The position numbers and the translations under genes were made by a program. From Henckelia pumila (taxonomy: Eukaryota > Streptophyta > Magnoliopsida > Lamiales > Gesneriaceae), in contig NC_133120.1 in NCBI RefSeq assembly GCF_033568475.1, forward strand, positions 83,532,151 through 83,596,150: 64,000 bases of DNA, written 5' to 3'. A model generated the notes under the pieces. It saw only the letters and a program-made list of their open reading frames with translations. It ran no database searches and had not been told where the DNA came from. Shown one piece after another: positions 1-11,794 of this stretch. Numbering within the stretch: position 1 is the first letter of the stretch; each line of letters starts with the position of its first letter.

Positions 1-1488
1 TTCTGGATTAGTATTTGACACGAATTTTCAGCCTCTTCGACTTTATCACATTCAAGTTGAACCAGCGTTATTGTTGCAAATTAAAGATGCTCAGAAACTT
101 GATCAGAATGTGCAGAATTCGATTGAGAAAGTTCGATCAGGGCATGTATCTGAATACCAGGTTCGAGATGATCTATTATATGTAAACAATCGCCTTGTAG
201 TGCCTGATATTTTTGATGTGCGACAACAACTACTGAAAGTGGCGCATTGTAGCCGTTATAGCATTCATCCTGGTGGTAGGAAGATGTACAATGATTTAAA
301 GGCTCAATATTGGTGGAAACCAATGAAGTTTATCACTGATTTTGTTTCTCGATGTCTTAATTGCCAACAGGTGAAGGCTGAAAGGAAGAAACCGCCTGGT
401 TTATTGCAGAGTTTATCAGTGCCTGAATGGAAATGGGATCATATTTCCATGGACTTTGTGATGAAGTTGCCTCGATCTTCCAGAGGTTGCATGCTATCTG
501 GGTGATTATCGATAGATTGACGAAATCAGCGTGTTTTATTCCTTATCGCATGACATATAGACACAATCAGATGGCAGAGATTTATGTCCGAGAAGTTGTC
601 AGATTACATGAAGTGCCGAAGTTTATTGTATCAGATCGTGATCCTCGATTTACATCTCACTTCTGGCACAGTTTATAGAGTGCTTTAGGTACTCAACTAC
701 ACTTGAGCACAGCCTATCATCCACAGACAGATGGACAGTCTGAGTGTACCATTCAGACCTTGGAGGACATGTTGAGAGCTGTAGTGCTTGATTTTGGCAC
801 TAGTTGGCAAGATTCACTACCACTTTGTGAATTCTCGTACAACAACAGCTATCAATCGAGTATTGAAATGGCTCCGTTTGAAGCTTTATATGAAAGAAAG
901 TGTCGATCTCCTCTTTACTGGGATGATATTTCAGATGTACCTGATATTGGACCTGACATGATTTGAGATATGACTGAACAGGTGAAGCTTATTCAGAAAA
1001 GAATGAAGACAGCTCAGGACAGACAAGCTAAGTATGCCAATGTTCGACGTCGACTTTTGTCTTTTGAACAGGGGGATAGGGTGTTTCTGAAGATTTCTCC
1101 ATTTAGAGGCACCGTACGATTTGGCAAGAGAGGGAAGTTGTCTCCACGTTACATTGGTCCGTATGAAGTTCTTGAGAAAATAGGCAATCTTGCCTACCGA
1201 TTAGCTCTTTCTCCGTCTTTATCTGGAATACATGATATCTTTCATGTATCGATGCTTCGAAAATATCTTGTTGATGAATCTCATGTGCTTCAATCTGATG
1301 AGGCTGAACTCGACGAAACCTTAAGTTATTTTGAAAAGCCAATTCAGATTCTTGATCGTAAGGAGAAGCAACTTCGAACGAAGACTATTCCACTTGTGAA
1401 GGTTCAGTTGAGTCATCATGGTATTGAACAAGCAACCTGGGAGACGGAATCGAACATGAGACAACGATTTCCTGAGATGTTTCAATGA
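1..1488 (+). pseudogene. Ty3/gypsy chromovirus pol 3' end (integrase + chromodomain), decayed
   Basis: This is the 3' part of a retrotransposon polyprotein. It holds the integrase zinc-binding region (H..H with CLNCQQVKAE, about 240-390), the integrase core ([25 protein letters not shown]) and a C-terminal chromodomain-like end (ATWETESNMRQRFPEMF). The reading frame is broken. There is a one-base frameshift near 487-492, right after PRSSRGC, and in-frame stops lie at 676-678 and 964-966. The 5' part lies outside the window. A polypurine tract and an LTR follow directly, as expected for this element class. The chromodomain end and the LTR start (TGTAACGCCC) suit the Tekay/Del lineage, which is an inference from memory of the family. 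The element cannot encode a working protein. Confidence 0.93.
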
Positions 1489-1541
1489 TGTGAGTATCTT
1501 CTTCAGTCTTTCTGATTTTATTATATGCTGATAGTACTTGA

Positions 1542-1559
1542 GATTTCGAGGACGAAATC
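1542..1559 (+). promoter_or_regulatory. Conserved palindrome-like motif before the polypurine tract
   Basis: GATTTCGAGGACGAAATC is an imperfect inverted repeat between the pol stop codon and the polypurine tract. The same core (ATTTCG..CGAAAT) sits in the matching place in the other two chromoviruses of this window (31459-31474 and 58548-58563). Its function is unknown to me. Confidence 0.7.
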
Positions 1560-1566
1560 GTGTCTT

Positions 1567-1579
1567 AGTGGGGGAGAAT
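1567..1579 (+). promoter_or_regulatory. Polypurine tract of chromovirus 1
   Basis: AGTGGGGGAGAAT lies directly against the LTR start TGTAACGCCC. This is the expected plus-strand primer site for reverse transcription. Confidence 0.85.
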
Positions 1580-3364
1580 TGTAACGCCCGAAATTATTTA
1601 ATTTTAATCCGAGAATATTTAATTTGGGAATATTTGGAATTTTGATTTAAATTCTAATATTCTTAAATTATTTAGGATTGAAACTGAATGAAATAGAAAA
1701 TTGAGGACCAAATTGCATTTATTGAAGACTTGAGTGGACAAAGTGCAAATAGTGGGAAATTTGTTGGACACTTGTTATTATTCTAAGTATTCACGTGTGA
1801 TTCAACTCATTCCATCAGAAACATCAGAGAAGAACCGAGAGAGAAGAACAAAGAACCTCAAGTTTCTTCATCATCTTCCAATTGCCGTATCTTGAGTTTT
1901 GGTTATCCGATTTCGATTCCGAAAAGTGTTCTGGAATCCTTACAACGAGGCCTTCGATTGGACGTAATTATTATCTTGTTTTCAGAATATTTCGAAATTG
2001 AAATGAGCAAGAACTCAGAATTTGATTGTATATTGGTGTTCTTGAGATTACATGTTTTGTATATTCAAAGGCGGATTGAAGATTGAATGTCGTTTGAAAT
2101 TAATGTTACTTTTCAGCAAGTGTTCGAAAATTATGCCATCTGATTTTCTGGTTTATTGATGGTATTCTTGCTGGTATATATATTGTTATGAAGTTGTGTT
2201 GAATGATTGAGTTGATAGGATTGATTTTCGGCCGACTTTAGCCGTTACGCCGCCAAACTTATGATTTGAGACTGTTTTGTTATCTTATACTTGAGCTGCC
2301 ATTTACATGAGTTAAAGCTGATGTTTCCTTGGTAAACATGCTGTGATTTCAGTTCATAAACCGGGGACGTCAACTAGAGAATTATGAATTCGAAACCGGT
2401 AGAAGAAAGAACAAGGTTTGTAGCATTTTGCCTTGAAGTTGGGCTGTAACTTGAGCAGAATTTTAATGCAAGATGGTGTGGTTATTTGTACAGATTTGGA
2501 TAGCTAGAAGACACCTTAAACATCGCATTCGAAAGGTAAAAGTGGACTACTACTTGAATGGGATTAAAACTCGAGATGGTTTGTATCGAGTTCTCTAAAT
2601 CACATACTTAATTGATTCTTTGCTCTTATGTAAATTATTGACTGTGTTTATGATGTTGTTGAATGAATATATAATGTTTTATATTGCATTCATCTTGTGA
2701 GACCTATCCTTTGATTTTTGAAATGAACGGAGTCGTTCGATTAGACGATTTGAGGAACTATATATGTATGGCCTGGGTGGTTGTATTAGCCTAGCGTCTG
2801 AATTACATTTATGGTGGCTTCAAAGTCTAGAGAAGCAAGATAAGTAGCCCTACCTCGATCGGGAGATTCGGTGGTTTAGTTACGATATCTTCTTCTCGGG
2901 ATCCCAATCGACGAAATGAGAGATTTCTTGAGAGAAGCCTGTTTTAAATCATGCATTGTATTTTATTTCTTATCATGAGTTTGATAATTATAATTTGCTA
3001 TGCATGTTAGTTGCTTTTACTGGGAAAATATGTTTCTCACCGAAGTTATCCGGCTGTTGTCGTGTTTGTATGTGTACATGGAAACAGGTGGTTCAGGAAC
3101 AGGGCAAAGGCGGGCTTGACAAATCGAGACTTGAGAGATTAGAGTGATGATCCGGTGTAGTTGTTAGTTGCTGTCAAACTTTGTTGGTACAAGAACATTG
3201 ATCTTGTAGTTGTTAGACTTGAACTTTTAGTCTAGAGATTCTACTACTTTGAGATGTATAACACATGATCTTGTTGGATTTGAGTTTTTGATGTTATCAC
3301 CTTCTCTTGTACATTTGGTTTTGTTGGAAGAGGTTATATAGTATAAATCTTCATTGTGCAGCAA
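1580..3364 (+). repeat. 3' LTR of chromovirus 1 (right end uncertain)
   Basis: The LTR begins TGTAACGCCCG directly after the polypurine tract. The left 568 bases (1580-2147) are repeated in inverted orientation at 3365-3932, which confirms the LTR identity of this part. I cannot place the right end: no second direct copy is in the window, and the sequence runs without a clear CA terminus into the inverted copy. The short open frame at 1892-2086 lies wholly in the LTR and is not a gene. Confidence 0.75.
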
Positions 3365-3932
3365 AAAATCAGATGGCATAATTTTTGAACACTTGCTGAA
3401 AAGTAACATTAATTTCAAACGGCATTCAATCTTCAATCCGCCTTTGAATATACAAAACATGTAATCTCAAGAACACCAATATACAATCAAATTCTGAGTT
3501 CTTGCTCATTTCAATTTCGAAATATTCTGAAAACAAGATAATACTTACGTCCAATCGAAGGCCTCGTCGTAAGGATTCCAGAACACTTTTCGGAATCGAA
3601 ATCGGATAACCAAAACTCAAGATACGGCAATTGGAAGATGATGAAGAAATTTGAGGTTCTTTGTTCTTCTCTCTCGGTTCTTCTCTGATGTTTCTGATGG
3701 AATGAGTTGAATCACACGTGAATACTTAGAATAATAACAAGTGTCCAACAAATTTTCCACTATTTGCATTTTGTCCCCTCAAGTCTTCAATAAATGCAAT
3801 TTGGTCCTCAATTTTTCATTTCATTCAATTTCAATCCTAAATAATTTAAGAATATTAGAATTTAAATCAAAATTTTAAATATTCCTAAATTAAATATTCT
3901 CGCATTAAAATTAAATAATTTCGGGCGTTACA
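3365..3932 (-). repeat. Inverted partial LTR copy of the chromovirus 1 family
   Basis: Read on the minus strand this matches 1580-2147 base for base apart from scattered substitutions, and it ends with the LTR terminus TGTAACGCCC at 3932. Both arms are 568 bases, with about 1.2 kb between them. It is a truncated LTR of a second insertion or a rearranged piece of the first. Confidence 0.9.
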
Positions 3933-4204
3933 CAGTGTCAAGAACAAAAACACTTGGTGGTTTTACATATATTGGCTTTGTAATAATGAATTGCATTCCC
4001 TCCTGTCCCCTCGTCGTCTTTGTTGGCATATCCTACAGAGTAGGCAAAGCCTGAAATCACCAAAAATTTAAGCCCGCCAACTACATGCGCTCAGTTGTTC
4101 AAGAGCTGACAAGCTTTTCCAAAATATTTCACTCTTTTTTAGGTTTCGAATTTGAAACGAAATGAAATGATAGTTTTACGAAGGAAAAAAAATCATATTT
4201 TAAG

Positions 4205-4650
4205 TTCTACTAATTTATTATTTATCTTACAAACTATTCTTTAATTTTAAGTAAAAAAATTCAAAAATTAAGGTATATTAGCTTAATTTGTTTGTAGAAG
4301 CTATAAACTTGAATGCACATTAATTAATACATTATATATGCATGTTAACATGAACCAATAACTTCTTCACCCAAGGGGAAGCTATTGTGCTAAACCATCG
4401 ACCTATCATCTGGTAAACTCAACTTCAGAAGATAAATTGAAATCAAACTTTATATCTAAATCATGCCAGCAAACCGCCACTACTTCGAAACTAAACACTC
4501 CTCCGCGGAGAGGCGAAACAGAGAAGCTCATCACATTCTTACATTTTCTAAGTTCTACCAATTTATTATTTATCTTACAAACTATTCTGTAATTTTAAGT
4601 ACAAAAATTCAAAATTTTAAGGTATATTAGCTTAATTTGTTCGTAGAAGA
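4205..4650 (+). repeat. Direct repeat pair, about 97 bp each
   Basis: The blocks at about 4205-4300 and 4553-4650 are near-identical. They share the stretches AATTTATTATTTATCTTAC and GGTATATTAGCTTAATTTGT, and lie about 348 bases apart. The origin is unknown; local duplication or a repeated element are both possible. Confidence 0.8.
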
Positions 4651-5129
4651 AACTTAGTTTATGTCAAACTAACTATTAATTGATTTCGACTTTCAAAAAA
4701 AAAAATTAAAGAACTTTATTTTTGACGTACTCATTTATTGTTTAAACTTTAATAAATAAATGAGTTTATTAAATATAGTTTTAAGCAAATCAAAAAGAAA
4801 ATATTAACAATCGTGAGCATGGTGTTTTTTTTTTCTGGATGCTTGTGTATTGATAATATATCTGAATTTCTATCATATAACCTAATGTATTGAAAATTAT
4901 AAGCTGCAAGATTGAAATTTTATTTTAAGATTATGATTGGCTCTGGAGTTATGAGAGGAAGATAAAATTATTTGATTAGGCTTTTGGGTTTTATTTTATT
5001 TATACATAAATATATATAATAATCCAATCTGGTACATAATTCCTATTTGTTATTTTTAATTAATTTATCCCATCTTCTACCTAGTTTAAGATGGAAATTT
5101 CTTGATTACATGCATCAATTATCAATCGT

Positions 5130-5131
<2 letters not shown>

Positions 5132-5173
<42 letters not shown>
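5132..5173. repeat. TA dinucleotide microsatellite
   Basis: About 21 uninterrupted AT/TA units are present. A short minus-strand open frame across it is a low-complexity artefact. Confidence 0.95.
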
Positions 5174-5177
<4 letters not shown>

Positions 5178-5528
5178 TCGTGTATGTAAAACAATTTGCC
5201 ATTGAATTTTGTATTAGTATTTAAATTATCACTGTTATAATGATCATACAAGAACTCAATCGACAAAAGTAGTGTCGTTAAACTTGATTTGATTCTAAAG
5301 GTGGTTTGAGAATTGAGACTGATGATTTGATATGTTGAAAGTGGTGGTAATTTAGGTAATGGTTTGGATTGAAATGAAGACAGTGACGGGTAAGTTATCT
5401 CCTATCTATACAAGCACTGTCCTGATATGTATTTAATGGTTGATATTTATAAATAAATATGAGGTCCATTATGTATTGATAAATTATCATTCTTAGATCT
5501 ATCATGGAGATAATGTCTGTAAAGAAAT

Positions 5529-5731
5529 GTTGAAATGATCCGCGACGTAGATGATAATGGTTGTGGAGAAATTAGGAGATGGAATTGCTAAGCTCTTAAA
5601 ACCATCTAATTCCTATAATTTTTTTTTTTGTTGAAATGATCCACGACGTAGATGATAATGGTTGTGGAGAAATTAGGAAATGGAATTGCTAAGCTCTAGA
5701 AACCATCTAATTTCTATAATTTTTTTTTAAA
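5529..5731 (+). repeat. Tandem duplication, 101-bp unit, two copies
   Basis: The units begin GTTGAAATGATCC at 5529 and 5630. They differ at a few positions, for example CGCGACG versus CACGACG. Each ends in a T-rich run. Confidence 0.9.
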
Positions 5732-6032
5732 AAAAAAAATAGTTTGTTAATTTTTAAAGTCAATTGAATTAAATATTTTAATAGCTATCACACATTTTAT
5801 TTTTATTTTTTGACCCAAAATACCAATCAACGAAGTAATCCCCAAAAATCTAAAAAAAAATAAAAAAAAATTAAAATCTATAGATATATAATATAATAAA
5901 ACAAAACAAAAACAAGAAAGTCAATTATAATGATTCTGGTAAATGAATAGAGAGTCTCGTCCCAAAGCATTTGATATATATCTTTGTGCGCAAACCCCAA
6001 AACCCTCTCAAAACCCCAATTCCAATTCAGCC

Positions 6033-6698
6033 ATGAATGGCGGCAATCCCTCCGCTACCCCTAATTTCGACAACCTCCTCATCCAATCCCTAATGGGCCG
6101 CCTTCATACTCGTGCTCCTCCGTTCCACGCGCCGCCTTTCTCAGCCGATAAGTCTCTCGAGGACCTCTTCTCCGACATGCTCCTCAACCTCTCCGACTCT
6201 GAATCAGACTCCGATAACGCCGATAATCCGTCCTCTTCCTCCAAACCCCAGCTCGCTAAGGAGGAAGCTAAGCTCGAGAAGGAAATCATTCGCACCATTC
6301 TTAGCGGTGAGATTGATAAGTTGAATCCCAATTCCGGTCAGGCTGTGACGATCGGTGGGCATCATATTTGCGTGGGGTTCCATGAGGAAACTGCGGCTGA
6401 TTACAGAGTTTGGGAGTGGCACGGGCATATCATGTTGTTTGATGAGGAGAATGGGTACACGCCCGAGTATATTTATGGTAATTACTTTGAAAAGTTTGTT
6501 GCAGGGAAGATGAATGTGAAGAAAAAGAAGAATAAGTTGAGTGATGGAGTCGATAAGAACGAAAAGGAGGTGGAGGAGAAGGTGGGGAATATGGGGTTGA
6601 AAGAGCTGATTGACTCTGTAGATTTGAGCTCCAGTCGGATTCTGCATAGAAATTTGAATGCCAGTTCCGGATCACCAAGGTTTGTATGTACATCCTAG
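6033..6698 (+). CDS. Uncharacterised acidic plant protein, about 220 aa
   Basis: The frame is open from 5943, but I choose the ATG at 6033 (MNGGNPSATPN...). The 30 codons before it read like an untranslated leader rich in CCCCAAAA, and the recognisable protein starts after it. A TATA-rich stretch lies at about 5886-5900. The protein (221 aa as listed) has a Ser/Asp acidic patch (residues 54-63), a short amphipathic region (76-90), and a compact core with many conserved-looking residues (VWEWHGHIMLFDEENGY, 126-142). A lysine cluster (163-168, possible nuclear signal) and an acidic tail follow. No known domain is recognised. The end may be created by splicing: CCAAG|GTTTGT fits a donor, and joining to the acceptor at about 8070 would give a stop after SPRF. 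The listed end assumes retention (SPRFVCTS). Product function is unknown. Confidence 0.8.
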   Translation: MNGGNPSATPNFDNLLIQSLMGRLHTRAPPFHAPPFSADKSLEDLFSDMLLNLSDSESDSDNADNPSSSSKPQLAKEEAKLEKEIIRTILSGEIDKLNPNSGQAVTIGGHHICVGFHEETAADYRVWEWHGHIMLFDEENGYTPEYIYGNYFEKFVAGKMNVKKKKNKLSDGVDKNEKEVEEKVGNMGLKELIDSVDLSSSRILHRNLNASSGSPRFVCTS

Positions 6699-9600
6699 TT
6701 TAAGAGGCCTCTTGTTTTTGTGTATTGGAATTTTGAAGTTCAGATTGCTTCGAGTTTAATGGATGCTGGGAAGGTTTGCGGAATTGTAATTATTATTTAG
6801 AAGCTCCACACTTCATTCATAATAAGTTGGAATCCAAACACCAAAGAATTCATGACAGCCTATACTGATATATATATCTTTGTTCCCCTTCAATATCTGT
6901 AATTCTTACATTTAAATTTTGAAACCAAGAAAATAGTGACAACATTAGAACCTTAGTAGTTTTCCCATTAATTCTGAGATAGTTGTTTACTCTTTGTCCC
7001 AGTGAATTTAAAAACAACCCTTTAGCATTCATTATTCTTTTGAGAATACAAATCTATACACCGAAATTCCTCTTGCCAAGTGGGTAATCAAAAAGTTATG
7101 GTGAGTTGGTAAAGTCTTTAAATTTAGTGTCTCTTATTTTGTTCGATTTGTTTTCCATGGCAGCAGCTTTGAAATTTTCAGGGCCTTACTCTTGTTAGTC
7201 TTCAACGATCATGTTGTTTTGTGTATTTAATGTGTAGTCATTTGTTATTCTTGTAAAATGGAGCTTGCTAAAATTTTAAGTTATTCCCTCGCATAAGTTA
7301 ATTCTTAGAATGCTATGAGAGAAGCATGTGTACCTTTCACTGACAACTGTGATTAGAAAACAATGAGATCCAAGTTCTATGTGAGTTGCAATACGACAGA
7401 CGCATGGGTTCTTTTCAAACTGATGAACCGTGACTTGGAATTAGGTATTAGGATCAAGTAGCTAGTTTGGCTTTTGCTACAGAACAATCAGAAGAGGAGA
7501 GAATGGATGGAGTAAAACAGTAGTAGAATAGACATTCTTGCCCATTTTTTGGGGCCTTCAAAATATCTAAGGTCAAGAATACTGATAAACTGTTTCAAAA
7601 CATTTTTGCTAACTTGAGTCTGATAGACATTCTAGATGAAAGCATGATATGCATGTTAGTTTCATTGCAAGTCCCTCTGAATGTTTCTTGATATTTCATA
7701 TTTGTATGCCTATTCTTTTTTATATAATTTGTTTGCCATTAGTGATATAAAAAATTTATCTCCATATCCACGTACACAAGCTTAGATTGTACTTTAATAC
7801 TTCCTGTGTTTGCGATGCTTCTTTGAACCATTTATTTATCTTTTAATTTGTAAGAAGGCGAAAAAAATCTCAAATACAAAACCAGAACAAAGAAAGAAGA
7901 TAGAATTTTATACTTTCCAAAATCATAATGTTAAATATCATATATAATGTGATGTAAACTCATATTTCAAGTTACGCAGTAGGCATCACACAACTACTTT
8001 TTCAGTCTTTTGAAGTTTCACTTGAAGTTTGGACCTCTGAAGGCTGTATTTTTCAATTTTTTTGACAGGTTCTAGCTGGAGGTCTCACATTAGCTCAAGG
8101 ACCAGTTTCGGGATAACAATGGAGGCACAACTCTTTTTCTCTGGTACCAGTTTGGTTACGGTGATGAAACTTGAGTGCTTGATCTTCATTGAACTACTCC
8201 GCTCAATATTCAGAGACCTTGGTCTGTTACCCTTTTTTTTTTTTACCTCCATTGCGGTATAAAGAAGATCATACTTCTACTTTTTCTGAATTTATATCAA
8301 ATGTGGTGTGTCTCCGCATTGGTTCAGCTAGTACATGCTTGAAATGTTTGTTAAACATGAAATGCTTGCTGTAAATCTTGTTTCATTCAAACTGTACTTC
8401 TAAATTCATGCTCAATCTTCTATAATTGGATTTTAACTTGCCATCAGTAATTGCATTTTTTTTAATATTAAATGCATGCTTCCAAATTCCAGTGACACCC
8501 AATTTTGTTTTAAATCATAGTTTAGCATTAGGAAATTGTCTTTTTTTTTTTATAGCTTTTCTAGTTGCTTCGAAAAGGTTAACTACATGATCTCCACTGT
8601 AGCATCATCATTGAAGCATATGCTTCTAAATTAGGAAGCTGGATCCCAATACAGATGCACTTTGCCTGAGCTAAAACTGCATTGGCCCTTTTTTGATGTG
8701 ATGTTGTTACAGACTGTCAAATATTTTAGTTTTGTAATTAGTTTTAATCTATCGCTATGCAATCTTAGACGAAATTATATTTTTTAAATTTTATTGATGA
8801 TGCATAAGTTATTACTGTTAAACATATCGATTTAAATCACTCGATTGTTCAAAATTTCACTTTAAAATTTGATCAATGGACTCTAGTAACTTATTAAAAT
8901 TGAGATGGAATATAACTTTTTTTTCGTTTGACAAACTTATTAAACAGTGATTTTTGGGTGGTCCAAGATTTTTTCAATATATTCTGAACGCATATCTGAA
9001 TGGAATTCTATTCAAACCACAAAGTACCATGTAATATATATATACCATGTTATTAATTGTTTATATTACATAAAAAAATATAAATTTTTTTACAAATTGA
9101 AAGGACCCTTGTGTCTTAAAAAAATTTAACACACCAAAGTTAACAAAAATCGAAAGCAAGTACAGTCTAGTTCGTCCTCGAACTTATCTTCAAAGAGAAA
9201 ATTAGATAAACAAAAAGGTAAAACGTTAATTTTAGTCATGCATATATTAATTAGTGTGTGATATTTTTAGAAAGAATTTTGTAAAAAAAAAACTCATAAC
9301 ATTTCTTGGAAACAATATCAAGAACTACCTAGTCTTGTATGTTTCGTTGAATCAACTATAGAAAAGAGAGACATGGGTTTTTCACCGTCTTTTTTTAACA
9401 CAGTAGGGGTTAAATGGAAGACGTAGGCTTTTTCACGCGATAAAATGGGAAAAGAATATGAAACATTGGGCATATTTTGACGGCCCAAAAACTCGATGGA
9501 TTATTTCGAGATAAGTGACAAACAAGAGGGATTGAAAGATGAAAATGAGTTTTATCTCTCATTTTCTTCAGTGTTCAAGTAATACTTGCATTTAGTGGAA

Positions 9601-10799
9601 CAAATTTGTTTGTTTAATGAGTTTTTGTGATGCGAATATTTTTATCTTGTGATGCAAATACAATGGAATGAAAATGGCAGACTCAATCGTTCAAACGGAC
9701 TGATTTTTTATGACATTCATATTTGAATTTATCATGAAAAGAGGAAGAGAAATGGATATATGAATAAGAAATTGAGGTGAAAAATGTCTTTATTAGTACG
9801 GTGGAATGTAGAAGTGGATGGCAGAAAACATTTAAAAATCTAGCATTAACTCCGAGTTTGATAATTCAGCCAATGGACTGCTTTATTAGTACTTGGAATG
9901 AAGGTGGAGAATGCATTTACTCGAATTGATTAGAAGAAAAATTTCAACAAAATTCATAGCAAATCCATTGGAGAGGAAAGAGACGTGTTTTAAAGTTGTC
10001 AGGAATTATTATTATTATATATATATTTAAATAAACGAAAAACACCGAACCAATTCGAGATAATTGAGAAATATGATATTATCTATTCTATCTATTATAT
10101 ATTATAATATTCTATTCTATATTATAATGCATGAGTACCTTAAAAAAACGATTTTTGATATTTTTATAGATGTACTAAAATGCCCTTACTATTAGTAAGC
10201 TAAATTAAAGGAATTAAGAGGGTAAAACTAACATTTTTAAATTTCAAAAAATCACGTTACTTTCCATCAGCCTGATTTAACCTTTTTTCCCACATTTTTT
10301 ATTTTTGACATTGGCATTTTCATTCAAAATTAAATTTGAATTTCATGTCTGTAAAATTAATATCAAGGTATTGACATTCAATATTTATATATTATATTGC
10401 ACAAGCAAGACGTGTACACGGCTGCTAATAAATAGAGAACGTGATATGCCCAAGACTTGTAGCATAAGTGACATCAACCTCCAAAAAAATGAGACAAATT
10501 TTGAGTTCAAAACCCTACGACCTCATCCCAATTTAAAAAAAAATTAAAAAAAATAATAGAGAACCTGACAAAAAAAAATAGGAACTTGGATAATTACTTT
10601 TGATTTTTTTTTTCGAAAATATTTTATAAATGATTTGTTAAAGTGGTATTGCACGTGTATTGATTTATTTTTTAAAAGAAAAAATGAAAATGCTAGGAAG
10701 CTGGACAGTGGTGTAGGGTAAAAATGTAATTTCATAAATATTGCAATATTCAGATTGGATATTTTACGTACAGAAGTTGTCGCAGTCCGATAGATAATT
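6699..10799 (+). other. Probable 3' intron and 3' UTR of the upstream gene, then intergenic
   Basis: From 6677 to about 8069 the sequence is T-rich and reads like an intron. It ends in a pyrimidine tract and TTTGACAG, followed by an exon-like piece (about 8070-8400) that carries an immediate stop codon. This is an inferred 3' UTR exon. From about 8700 to 10800 I see only AT-rich sequence with no gene; 10070-10140 is a run of degenerate TCTATTATA units. Confidence 0.5.
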
Positions 10800-11767
10800 T
10801 GAACCCTTTGTTCTATTCTATGCTGTGCAATGAACACGGCGATTCCTAGGGTTTTGACGCCGATCTTCTCGCGATTCCCGATTTAAATCCAGATCCTGTT
10901 CGAGTTTTTGCAGCAAGAAATCCCAAAGCATTTGGTCGCTCGTTTGATTCTTTTGTGGAAGATTAAATCCATTTACAGAAATAGGGGGATTGGTACATCG
11001 AAGAGCATCGAACAATGCATTCGGTGCCTTCTAAAGATCTGATTCTTCCCACGCGATCTCACTTGACGTCCTTCTATGGAGGCTCGTTTTCTCATCGTCT
11101 GAAACATCTTCAGAAAAGCGATCGGCGTGGTAATATTAGTAGTTAACCTTCTGCCAACATTTTATTTGTTTAGAGATCGGTTACTTCTTTTACTTCCGGG
11201 GTTTTCTGCTACCTTCTTTTTTTTCTTTTTCTGTCTACCCGATTTTCTTCTTGGAGATTGTACTGAAAAATCTTGGTTGTGAGATAACTCTGATTCACTT
11301 GTTGGAAATCAAATTTCGGATCTTCCCCTTCTCTGTTAATTGGATCTCGTTTAAATATCGCGGTCCAGCTGTGGAGCGGAACAATTATCCCAGAATATCC
11401 AGATAGAAGTAAGGTACTTTCTTGGCATATTTGCAGATATATATTACTTTGTTTGTTTATTGCTTCAAGATCATATTTCGTGGTGAATTTGTTCTCTTAA
11501 AGAAGGAGATAAGATAAGTTGACCAAGGGCTTACCTTAGCCTTAGGTTATCAAATGAATGCGTGGATTTTCTTAATGGAATATATGTATTTATGGGACTG
11601 TCAGATTATGTGTTATGTTTCAATTCCACCTTTTGTGTGATATTTAGTCTTTACTGGAGAATCGATGGCTTTTTTTCCCGAGCTGAAGGTCAATTGGAAT
11701 TATTGTGCTTGGTTTTGAATGTGATATTGTGTTCTAATCTCCTCAATTCGAATCTAACTTTTTACAG
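10800..11767 (+). other. Probable 5' UTR exon(s) and leader intron of the next gene
   Basis: A GC-richer block at about 10840-11130 (AGGGTTTTGACGCC...) ends in a GTAATATT donor-like site. A T-rich stretch follows, running to CTTTTTACAG at about 11767, just before the ATG at 11795. This is the usual look of a plant leader intron. No long frame is open in the block. The exact transcript start cannot be read. Confidence 0.5.
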
Positions 11768-11794
11768 GTCATCCCTTTGGTTAGAACATTTTAG

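Larger units (their letters stand above)
3933..5528. other. Intergenic, AT-rich, no gene seen
   Basis: No convincing coding frame was found. The stretch contains one dispersed direct repeat and a TA microsatellite, both listed separately. Confidence 0.7.

Noticed and set aside
1892-2086. 64-aa frame repeated in inverted form at 3426-3620
   Set aside because: It lies in the duplicated LTR arms and has no homology to a protein.
5081-5266. 61-aa minus-strand frame
   Set aside because: It is mostly translated TA microsatellite.
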